Source: UMGS172 sp045578845
GTDB lineage: Bacteria > Bacillota > Clostridia > Oscillospirales > Acutalibacteraceae
Direction: 5' to 3'
DNA: 11,571 nucleotides
Assembly (NCBI GenBank): GCA_045578845.1
Contig: JAZNLA010000033.1
Location: 1-11,571, forward strand
The position numbers and the translations under genes are program-made. Positions 6,160 to 11,571 of the stretch are shown here, piece by piece. The notes below the pieces were generated by a model. It searched no databases, was not told the DNA's origin, and saw nothing but the letters and a program-made list of their open reading frames with translations. Position 1 is the first letter of the stretch. The number at the start of each line of letters is the position of its first letter.

Positions 6160-6352
6160 GCCATTTTTACTGTTTAAAGGCCGTTTTGTGAAATATATTC
6201 ACAAAAAATTGTAGGTTTGCACAACAAAAATTTTCGTTTTCGACCGAAAACACCCCCTCTTTTTTAAAAAATTACAATCCTGTAACCTCTTTTTGACCCG
6301 CTTTTATGGGTATTTTTCGTCATTTTGCACAATCGGTATGCACATGAGGGGG
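6160..6352. promoter_or_regulatory. Non-coding regulatory region with several dyads upstream of the 3D-protein promoter
   Basis: No convincing gene is present on either strand. The visible structure is: TTTTGTGAA-ATATA-TTCACAAAA (6184-6206); GTTTTCG-AC-CGAAAAC (6236-6251); TTACA-ATCC-TGTAA (6272-6285); TTTGCACAA twice (6216-6224 and 6324-6332), plus a third GCACA at 6340-6344; and a weak ACCC/GGGT hairpin before ATTTTT (6296-6316). Some of these are candidate operator sites for the gene at 6467. None can be assigned to a regulator from sequence alone. Confidence 0.5.
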
Positions 6353-6380
6353 TTGACTTATCGGCGAAATATCATATAAT
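6353..6380 (+). promoter_or_regulatory. Promoter of the 3D-domain protein gene
   Basis: TTGACT (6353-6358) and a perfect TATAAT (6375-6380) are spaced by 16 bp. The leader of about 80 nt contains two small hairpins: GCCG/CGGC at 6392-6405, and GTAACT/AGTTAC at 6424-6441. Confidence 0.75.
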
Positions 6381-6466
6381 TGGTTTTGTTGCCGCTAAAA
6401 CGGCGTAAACTATTAACAGGATTGTAACTAATTTCAGTTACCAAAATTTTTAAACAGGAGTTATTT

Positions 6467-7537
6467 ATGCTTAAAAATTTCTTGACAAAACTGAATAATG
6501 TTGTAAAGCATATTCCTGCAAAGGTTTATTATCGCAGCGGGTTGGCATTACTCTCGGTTGTAGCCATTACTGTCGGATTTGTTTTCGTTAATGATTATAC
6601 AGTAGTTGACGGTAGCAAAACCTATAGTGTAAAAACCTATGCAGATAGCGTAGCAGGTGTTTTAAATACCGCAGGTCTTAACGTTAAAGATGAAGACCGC
6701 GTAAATATGGATAAAAATGTAATTACCGTTGACCGCACATATTCTTATGTTGTAAATCCCGAAACTCTGCTTGCTGCAGGTCAAATCAGCGAAAGTGTAA
6801 TTGATTACACAAATGAACAACTTTTTGACAACAAGGGTGTAGGTGTGATTGAAGATAATACGGTTGAAGGACTTTATACTGTTAATCCTTGCACAGTAGA
6901 GCATGTTTATGAAACCGTAACACGTACTATAAAGTACGGTCACAAAACCGTTAAATCGTCTGATATGTTAAAGGGCGAACGCAAGGTTACTAAAGGTAAA
7001 AACGGCGAGAAAGAAGTCGTGCTTTACAAGACAGTAGTAAACGGAGTTGTAGTTGACAGTAAGGTCCACAGCGAAAAGGTTATTACCGAGGCTGTACCTG
7101 AGATTGAAACAGTAGGTACACGCGTTGTTTACAACTCGTCTAATGCAGTTATGACCAGTGCCGATGTCAAATCAATTTCGACCTTGGCTCATAAACCGAT
7201 TGAACTCGATAAAAACGGAATACCTGTTTCTTATGCTAAGGTAATTTCGGGTAAAGCATCGGCTTATTGGCCCGGTGAAGACGGCGGTGAGTACTGCTCG
7301 ACCGGTGTTAAAGCACAGCCGGGTTATGTAGCGGTTAATCCCAAGCAAATTCCTTACGGCACTAAAATGTATATCGTTTCTGCTGACGGCAAATATGTTT
7401 ACGGATATGCTATAGCGGCTGATACCGGCGGGTTTGCCTATAACGGCAGCGGCAGAATAGTTGACCTCAGGTTCCCTTCAAAATCATCGGGTTCAGCGTT
7501 TGGTGTTCGCAAGGTGAACATTTATATTCTCGATTAG
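6467..7537 (+). CDS. Membrane-anchored DUF348-G5-3D domain protein (cell-wall enzyme family, YabE/Rpf-like)
   Basis: The product is 356 residues. It has a short basic cytoplasmic N-terminus, one membrane segment (about 24-42), a DUF348-type segment (about 45-90), a G5-type region (about 145-218, with TRTIKYG, KGERKVTKG and VGTRVVY), and a C-terminal 3D domain (about 256-356). Such proteins sit outside the membrane. Their 3D domain is a double-psi beta-barrel related to MltA/RlpA-type peptidoglycan-cleaving enzymes, and G5 is thought to bind cell-wall glycans. In the 3D domain GTKMYIV, AADTGG (Asp319) and RIVDLRF (Asp333) are present. The usual first aspartate in V-D-P is Asn291 (VAVNPKQIPYG), so one of the three naming residues is missing. 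An ACAGGAG-type site at 6453-6459 precedes the ATG. A role in wall remodelling is inferred. Confidence 0.9.
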   Translation: MLKNFLTKLNNVVKHIPAKVYYRSGLALLSVVAITVGFVFVNDYTVVDGSKTYSVKTYADSVAGVLNTAGLNVKDEDRVNMDKNVITVDRTYSYVVNPETLLAAGQISESVIDYTNEQLFDNKGVGVIEDNTVEGLYTVNPCTVEHVYETVTRTIKYGHKTVKSSDMLKGERKVTKGKNGEKEVVLYKTVVNGVVVDSKVHSEKVITEAVPEIETVGTRVVYNSSNAVMTSADVKSISTLAHKPIELDKNGIPVSYAKVISGKASAYWPGEDGGEYCSTGVKAQPGYVAVNPKQIPYGTKMYIVSADGKYVYGYAIAADTGGFAYNGSGRIVDLRFPSKSSGSAFGVRKVNIYILD

Positions 7538-7541
7538 TTTT

Positions 7542-7577
7542 AAAGCCGAACTTTCAAAATGAAAGTTCGGCTTTTTT
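7542..7577 (+). terminator. Terminator after the 3D-domain gene
   Basis: AAAGCCGAACTTTC (7542-7555) and GAAAGTTCGGCTTT (7561-7574) form a perfect 14-bp helix with an AAAAT loop and a T-tract to 7577. It ends 12 nt before the next start codon. Confidence 0.92.
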
Positions 7578-7589
7578 ATGGGTGGAAAT

Positions 7590-7997
7590 ATGGACAAGAA
7601 AAAGAAAAATAACACATCGGAAAAGGTAATTCTTTTCGTTGTATTTTTAGTATTTGCAGGTGTTGTTGTGTCGGTTTCGACAGGCATAGGTAACTTTGTA
7701 AACGGTAATAATGGTAATATATCAGAGCCTTTTCAGTACGAAACAGAAACGAAGTCTAAGTTTTATGACAGCAGCAGTTCGGCAGATTCATCGCAGCCTG
7801 TCGGAAAGATAAATATAAATACCGCTACTAAGCAGGAACTGATGTTACTTGCCGGTATCGGCGAAAAGAAGGCGGATGCTATTATTGAATACCGTGAGAA
7901 TGGCGGTATTTTTAAAAACCCTGAGGATATTAAAAATGTAAGCGGTATAGGCGATACTATTTATGATAATTTTAAAAATTCAATTTGCGTTGAATAA
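7590..7997 (+). CDS. ComEA-like helix-hairpin-helix membrane protein
   Basis: The product is 135 residues from the ATG at 7590. It has a Lys-rich N-terminus, one membrane segment (about 12-30), a low-complexity Asn/Ser/Thr linker (34-70), and a tandem helix-hairpin-helix domain, GKININTATKQELMLLAGIG...VSGIGDTIYDNF (72-130). The two GIG hairpins are the non-specific DNA-binding elements. ComEA proteins bind incoming DNA at the outer face of the membrane during competence. This one lacks the SLBB domain of full-length ComEA, and no comEB/comEC lies nearby, so uptake is possible but unproved. The upstream ATG at 7578 abuts the terminator U-tract and has no ribosome binding site. GGTGG at 7581-7585 supports the start used here, though its spacing is short. 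No clear promoter is seen between the terminator and the gene, so readthrough or a promoter inside the preceding gene is likely. Confidence 0.85.
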   Translation: MDKKKKNNTSEKVILFVVFLVFAGVVVSVSTGIGNFVNGNNGNISEPFQYETETKSKFYDSSSSADSSQPVGKININTATKQELMLLAGIGEKKADAIIEYRENGGIFKNPEDIKNVSGIGDTIYDNFKNSICVE

Positions 7998-7998
7998 T

Positions 7999-8040
7999 AA
8001 AAGCCGCAGGTCCAAACGGAACCTGCGGCTTTTTATTATT
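7999..8040. terminator. Bidirectional terminator between convergent genes
   Basis: AAAAGCCGCAGGT (7999-8011) pairs with ACCTGCGGCTTTT (8021-8033), with a near-continuous CC/GG extension. T-tracts lie on both strands, so it can stop the comEA-like gene from the left and the thuA-like gene from the right. Confidence 0.9.
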
Positions 8041-8045
8041 TGTTA

Positions 8046-8768
8046 TTATTCGGGTTTAACCCAAGGTGTTTTGGTTAACATAGGACAACCGGTATCCTGA
8101 TGACGGTATGTCGGATTGGTCCAATATACGGCATTGCGGATAATGGTTTGAACATTTTTGTCGTAGAATGTGGGGTAGTCTTCATGTCCGGGTTGGAAAT
8201 AGAAGATTTTACCGTTTTCACGACGGAGTGTGAAACCTGAACGGAATACTTCACCGTGCTCATAAGAACCTATGAAGATAATTTCATCGGGGTTGGGGAT
8301 ACCAAACGGCTCCGAATAGATTTCTTCGTGGGGAAGTTCGAAGTAATGGTCAATACCTTGAGCAATCGGGTGGGAAGGATTGATATTCCAAATACGTTCT
8401 TTATCGCCGTTAATACGCCAAGAAAGTCTGCCGCCTGTACCCATAAGTCTGCGGAAAAGTTCCAAGTTATGTGATGAATGTAAGAAGATAATACCCATAC
8501 CGCCTAATACAGCCAACTGTACTCTATTGGTTACTTCATCGGGAACATATCTCCAACCGGAGTGTGACCACCAAATCATAACGTCGGTTTCGGCCAAAAC
8601 TTCATCGGTTATGTCATTAACAGTGTCTAAAGTAAAACAACGGCAGGTAATATCGTCAGAATTTAAGAAATTAGCAATCGCACCGTGTATACCTTCGGGG
8701 TAAATTTCTGCAACTTTCTCATTCTTTTGCTCATGAATATAGTCGTTGTATATTGATACTCGAATCAT
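8046..8768 (-). CDS. ThuA-like protein
   Basis: The product is 240 residues and matches the ThuA family (trehalose utilisation, class I glutamine-amidotransferase-like fold). Visible features are DVMIWWSHSGW (62-72), LGGMGIIFLHSSHN (88-101), SHPIAQGID (132-140), HEEIY (147-151), and FYFQPGHEDYPTFYDKNVQTIIRNAVYW (189-216). The strand-turn-helix where amidotransferases hold a nucleophilic Cys reads FLHSSH, so this is not an amidotransferase. The His-rich positions (His97, His100, His147, His195) are candidate active-site residues. In rhizobia ThuA works with the oxidoreductase ThuB on 3-keto-trehalose; here the upstream gene is likewise an oxidoreductase. AAGGAGG (8777-8783) lies 8 nt before the ATG, and only 23 nt separate it from the oxidoreductase stop, so they form an operon. 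The substrate is unknown and need not be trehalose. Confidence 0.85.
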   Translation of the reverse strand: MIRVSIYNDYIHEQKNEKVAEIYPEGIHGAIANFLNSDDITCRCFTLDTVNDITDEVLAETDVMIWWSHSGWRYVPDEVTNRVQLAVLGGMGIIFLHSSHNLELFRRLMGTGGRLSWRINGDKERIWNINPSHPIAQGIDHYFELPHEEIYSEPFGIPNPDEIIFIGSYEHGEVFRSGFTLRRENGKIFYFQPGHEDYPTFYDKNVQTIIRNAVYWTNPTYRHQDTGCPMLTKTPWVKPE

Positions 8769-8791
8769 TACGGTTTCCTCCTTGTTAATAA

Positions 8792-9865
8792 TTACAGAAG
8801 AACTTCCTTACCGGTTTCGGCTGACTTGTAGATAGCCTCAAGAATTTTTACCATGTTTACGCCCTGTTGGGGAACAAACATAGGCTCAGCACCGTTAAGT
8901 AAAACATCAGCAAAGTGACGGAGGTTTGCTTCGTGGATTTGAACGCCTGCACCGTTGTTAATGTTGGGGATATAGTCAACGGTTTTGCCGAATTCTTCGG
9001 TGTAGATGCCGAGGCGGTTAAGGTTGGAGTTCCACATGATACCCGATTTTGTACCTCTGAGTTCGAAGAAACGCTTTTCTGCATCAATGTTAGAAGCCCA
9101 AGAGAATTCAATCTGCATGCAAGCACCGTTGTCAAAACGGATGAATCCCATAGCAAGGTCTTCAACGTCGAATGTGCCGTCAGCAGCCTTTTCGCCGAAT
9201 TGTGAGTGTACCGAGTCAGAAACATCGCTGTCAGCAAATTTGTTGTATGTACAACCGGTAACCGCAACAGGCTTGGGGTTGCCCATGAGCCACATGGTAA
9301 GGTCAATCATATGAACGCCGAGGTCGATAAGGGGACCGCCGCCGGATTGAGCCTTAGTGGTAAACCAACCGCCCTTGCCGGGGATACCTCTACGGCGTTG
9401 CCAACCGCAGCGTGCAGCATAAACTTCACCGAGTTTGCCGTTGTCGATATATTCTTTTGCAAAGGAAGAAATAGGCATATAACGGTTATTTCTCATAACC
9501 ATGAGAACTTTGCCGCTCTTTTCGGCAGCAGCCTTCATTTTTTCTGCTTCTTCAGCACTTACCGCGTCAGGTTTTTCACAGAAAACGTGAAGACCTTTTT
9601 CCAAAGCCTCAACTGCGATAATTGAATGGAGATAGTTAGGGGTGCAAATGTCGATTGCGTCAAGACCTTCAATAGCCAAAACGTCTTTGTAGTTCTCAAA
9701 AACTTGAGGTACATTGTACTTTTCTGCCAAAGCCTTTGCTTTTTCGATTTTGATGTCGCAGATGGCGACTATCTCGACATTGTCCATTCTTGAGTAACCG
9801 GGCATGTGAGCGTTAGTTGCAATACCGCCGGCACCGATAACGCCGATTTTAAGTTTTCTATCCAT
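8792..9865 (-). CDS. Gfo/Idh/MocA family NAD(P)-dependent oxidoreductase
   Basis: The product is 357 residues, typical for the family. The N-terminal Rossmann fold carries GVIGAGGIA (8-16) and an acidic end of strand 2 (AICD, 34-37). CEKPD (96-100) includes the family's catalytic Lys98. The C-terminal domain contains SGGGPLIDLGVHMIDLTMW (174-192), with Asp181 and His185 as the usual proton-transfer and substrate pair. These enzymes oxidise or reduce sugar hydroxyls, often making a 3-keto derivative. Paired with the ThuA-like protein 23 nt downstream, it corresponds to the ThuB position in thuAB-type modules. There is no signal peptide, so it is cytosolic. AAGGAG lies 8 nt before the ATG. It is first in the operon, reads away from the AraC gene, and is the obvious target of that regulator. 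Family certain; substrate unknown. Confidence 0.93.
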   Translation of the reverse strand: MDRKLKIGVIGAGGIATNAHMPGYSRMDNVEIVAICDIKIEKAKALAEKYNVPQVFENYKDVLAIEGLDAIDICTPNYLHSIIAVEALEKGLHVFCEKPDAVSAEEAEKMKAAAEKSGKVLMVMRNNRYMPISSFAKEYIDNGKLGEVYAARCGWQRRRGIPGKGGWFTTKAQSGGGPLIDLGVHMIDLTMWLMGNPKPVAVTGCTYNKFADSDVSDSVHSQFGEKAADGTFDVEDLAMGFIRFDNGACMQIEFSWASNIDAEKRFFELRGTKSGIMWNSNLNRLGIYTEEFGKTVDYIPNINNGAGVQIHEANLRHFADVLLNGAEPMFVPQQGVNMVKILEAIYKSAETGKEVLL

Positions 9866-9912
9866 AAAAATCTCTCCTTTTTAAGCAAAAAATTGCTTGT
9901 TTTACGAAAAAA

Positions 9913-9921
9913 AGTATAGCA
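9913..9921 (-). promoter_or_regulatory. Extended -10 promoter of the oxidoreductase-thuA operon
   Basis: On the minus strand TGC-TATACT forms an extended -10 (TGC at 9919-9921, TATACT at 9913-9918). The -35 region is poor, as expected for an activator-dependent promoter. The predicted leader carries AAGCAA-AAAA-TTGCTT (9883-9898), an inverted repeat before the ribosome binding site. Confidence 0.5.
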
Positions 9922-9936
9922 TATTATAAAACTTTA

Positions 9937-9945
9937 TGATATAAT
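9937..9945 (+). promoter_or_regulatory. Extended -10 promoter of the AraC-family gene
   Basis: TGA-TATAAT (TATAAT at 9940-9945) forms an extended -10 with no good -35. It occupies the same DNA as the opposing promoter's -35 region. An 18-bp perfect palindrome AAAAATATTAATATTTTT (9956-9973) lies just downstream in the leader. Confidence 0.5.
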
Positions 9946-9999
9946 AAATTTGCTAAAAAATATTAATATTTTTACATTTACTGTTTTCGGGGTGATTTT

Positions 10000-10899
10000 A
10001 TGAAGGTTGTTTATAATAAAGGTATGAATAAGCAGAATACAAAGGCGTTACCGATACAATTTTCCGAGTACATATCACAAAATGATGCACCCACAAGGTT
10101 TTCAGATGTGCAGTGTCATGATTATATTGAAATATTTTATGTAAAAAGAGGCAGTTTTGCTGTAAAAATAAATGAAACAGAATATTTGTCGGAAGAAGGC
10201 GGCATGTGTGTAGTAAATGCAAGAGAACCGCATTTGGTTAGGGGTGTTACAGGCAATAGAAGTATGTTGAGTATCAAATTTTCGCCTCAAATATTGATTT
10301 CGTTAGAGCAAACAGTAACCGAAACGGGGTGTTCATTGCCGTTTATTTTCGGTCAATTCGGCAGTAAACGTGTTTTTACAAAAGAAGAATTGGCAAATGA
10401 TAAAATTCAAGTAATTTTTGATGAAATATTAAAGGAAAATAATGAAAAGCGTTTCGGGTATGAACTTACAATGCGAGCCGATATTATGAAGATTTTTTGT
10501 TTTATTATGAGGTTTTGGCACGAAAGTAATGATATAAAACAGTTGCCGCAGTTTAATACCGCGGCGGCAAAAATAATAAAGAATACGCGTAAATATATTG
10601 AAGAGAATTATGTCGATGCTACTTTATCAGGTGCTGCCGAGTATGTGGGGCTCAGTTACAGTTATTTTTCAAGAGTTTTTAATTCTTATTTCGGCATGAG
10701 TTTCAGCAACTATCTTAACCTTGTGCGTGTCAACGAATCCTTGAAACTATTGGTCAATGATGAAATGGATATAACCGAGGTTGCCCTTACGGTGGGATTT
10801 ACATCTACAAGTTATTACATACATACTTTTAAAAAAATCAAAAATATTTCTCCAAACCATTTTCGCACACTTTTAAAAAGAACAAGTTATAAGGTATAA
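10000..10899 (+). CDS. AraC-family transcriptional regulator
   Basis: The product is 299 residues. It has an N-terminal cupin-type sensor half (about 15-115; HDYIEIFYVKRGSFAVKINE at 40-59 and REPHLVRG at 75-82 are typical of sugar-sensing members). A helical linker follows, then a C-terminal double helix-turn-helix: HTH1 about 208-229 (LSGAAEYVGLSYSYFSRVF) and HTH2 about 257-279 (DITEVALTVGFTSTSYYIHTF), with the terminal NHFR. Such proteins usually activate nearby carbohydrate genes when bound to a small ligand. The gene is divergent from the oxidoreductase-thuA operon and shares its 134-bp promoter region, which suggests control of that operon, and perhaps of the lipoprotein gene 105 nt downstream. 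GGGGTGA (9989-9995) precedes the ATG. No terminator is visible after the stop. Confidence 0.93.
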   Translation: MKVVYNKGMNKQNTKALPIQFSEYISQNDAPTRFSDVQCHDYIEIFYVKRGSFAVKINETEYLSEEGGMCVVNAREPHLVRGVTGNRSMLSIKFSPQILISLEQTVTETGCSLPFIFGQFGSKRVFTKEELANDKIQVIFDEILKENNEKRFGYELTMRADIMKIFCFIMRFWHESNDIKQLPQFNTAAAKIIKNTRKYIEENYVDATLSGAAEYVGLSYSYFSRVFNSYFGMSFSNYLNLVRVNESLKLLVNDEMDITEVALTVGFTSTSYYIHTFKKIKNISPNHFRTLLKRTSYKV

Positions 10900-10941
10900 A
10901 TCGGATTAAATGGTATGGGTTCCTTGATTAAAAAATTAGAC

Positions 10942-10970
10942 TTGAAATACTTAGTATAGTAGTGAATAAT
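10942..10970 (+). promoter_or_regulatory. Possible promoter of the lipoprotein gene
   Basis: TTGAAA (10942-10947) and AATAAT (10965-10970) are spaced by 17 bp. The -10 is imperfect. Because no terminator follows the AraC gene, cotranscription is equally possible. Confidence 0.35.
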
Positions 10971-11004
10971 ATCTATGTTTAATGGAATAAAAGGAGTAAA
11001 TTTT

Positions 11005-11571
11005 ATGAAAAAAGCAATTAAAATCTTATGTCTTTCACTGTGTATTGCCATTTCGGTATCGCTTTTTGCTGCTTGCGGCGGAAAAGATAACAACAGTTCT
11101 GACGGCAGTTCAAGTAATGTAACCGCCGAAGGTGTAATTAACACTGCTGATGTAAATTTTGCTGATGCAGACGGAGAATCGGTTTATCGTATTGTTCGTT
11201 CCGATAAAATGGATTCAGACATAGCTGAAATTCCGACTAAGGTTTTAAAAGCATTAAATAATAAATTCGATTTCAGCATTAAAAATGTTACCGATGAAGA
11301 AGACGGAACAGATGTCGCCGAAATTATTATAGGCAAAACCAATCGTCCTGAAACAGAATTGGCTAAGAATTTGCTTGTATCTGAAGCAACCGGCAGAGAT
11401 AACGAGTATATTATTGCTACTATCAATGACGATATCGTAATCTACGGTATAACCAACGCTTCTCTCATAGCAGCGGTAGATTATTTCTGTGATACATATG
11501 TCACAGGAAACGTTATAACAGGTGGTATACATCATTTCTACACCAATACTGAAGGGTTTACAGATATAAAG
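11005..11571 (+). CDS. Lipoprotein, N-terminal part (cut by window edge)
   Basis: 189 residues are visible and the frame is open at the right edge. A type II signal peptide (MKKAIKILCLSLCIAISVS) ends in the lipobox LFAAC, so Cys24 would be lipidated and the protein held on the outer face of the membrane. A Ser/Asn/Asp linker (25-45) follows. The next part has ESVYRIVRSDK (58-68), AEIIIGKTNRPET (105-117) and NEYIIATINDDIVIYGITNASLIAAVDYFCDTYV (133-166). This alternating strand/helix pattern with I-I-I-G-x-T-N-R-x-E resembles the small alpha/beta domain found before the catalytic domain in GH20/GH67-type glycosidases and DUF4838-like proteins. That comparison is tentative; any catalytic domain would lie beyond the window. 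AAGGAG (10991-10996) sits 8 nt before the ATG. It may belong with the upstream AraC/oxidoreductase locus. Confidence 0.8.
   Translation, partial: MKKAIKILCLSLCIAISVSLFAACGGKDNNSSDGSSSNVTAEGVINTADVNFADADGESVYRIVRSDKMDSDIAEIPTKVLKALNNKFDFSIKNVTDEEDGTDVAEIIIGKTNRPETELAKNLLVSEATGRDNEYIIATINDDIVIYGITNASLIAAVDYFCDTYVTGNVITGGIHHFYTNTEGFTDIK

Noticed and set aside
6286..6320. Second promoter starting from TTGACC at 6293
   Set aside because: No acceptable -10 box lies 16-18 bp downstream.
6387..6466. Riboswitch in the leader of the 3D-domain gene
   Set aside because: The leader is only about 80 nt with two small hairpins and no consensus I recognise, such as the c-di-AMP class found before some wall-hydrolase genes.
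8857..9625. Several frames of 96-149 codons on both strands over the oxidoreductase gene
   Set aside because: They overlap a full-length Gfo/Idh/MocA gene that carries all family motifs; they are frame shadows.

Overview
The window looks like chromosomal DNA of a Gram-positive anaerobe of the class Clostridia, plausibly an Oscillospirales/Ruminococcaceae-type gut bacterium. This is inferred from a Phe T-box leader on pheST, AAGGAG-type ribosome binding sites, compact promoters with 16-17 bp spacers, strong intrinsic terminators, a DUF348/G5/3D cell-wall protein and an AT-leaning base composition. No species can be named from the sequence alone.

Layout. (1) 1-227, minus strand: the N-terminus of a cardiolipin synthase with its own promoter (291-319), running off the left edge. 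(2) 338-718: the C-terminal remnant of a surface protein with a tail membrane anchor and no credible start. (3) 737-4533: a promoter, a Phe-type T-box riboswitch with terminator, then pheS and pheT, the two subunits of phenylalanyl-tRNA synthetase, closed by a hairpin. (4) 4617-4693: a single tRNA-Arg(ACG) with its terminator, followed by a non-coding, palindrome-rich repeat element (4734-4852). (5) 4991-5362: methylglyoxal synthase with promoter and terminator. (6) 5456-6070: a protein related to the zinc-dependent phospholipase C family, then a terminator. (7) 6160-6466: a long regulatory intergenic region with several inverted repeats around a good promoter. It drives (8) a membrane-anchored DUF348-G5-3D cell-wall protein (6467-7537), followed through a terminator by a small ComEA-like helix-hairpin-helix protein (7590-7997). 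(9) 8046-9865, minus strand: an operon of a Gfo/Idh/MocA oxidoreductase and a ThuA-like protein. It is divergent from (10) an AraC-family regulator (10000-10899), which is followed by (11) a lipoprotein cut by the right edge (11005 onward).

How the genes work together. The left two thirds is mostly housekeeping: tRNA charging under T-box control, an Arg tRNA, methylglyoxal synthesis from dihydroxyacetone phosphate, and cell-envelope functions. The right end is a small accessory carbohydrate-type locus. An oxidoreductase/ThuA pair of the kind that makes and processes keto-sugars is transcribed divergently from an AraC regulator, through two overlapping extended -10 promoters. A lipoprotein with a possible carbohydrate-enzyme-associated fold sits just downstream of the regulator. 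The substrate cannot be read from the sequence.

The observations most worth a second look are the repeat element at 4734-4852, whose two hairpin units differ by a compensatory base pair; the two near-identical 14-bp dyads bracketing the promoter of the 3D protein; a Rex-like dyad with one extra base in its spacer; and the ThuA/oxidoreductase/AraC/lipoprotein cluster. I did not see a clearly new multi-gene system.
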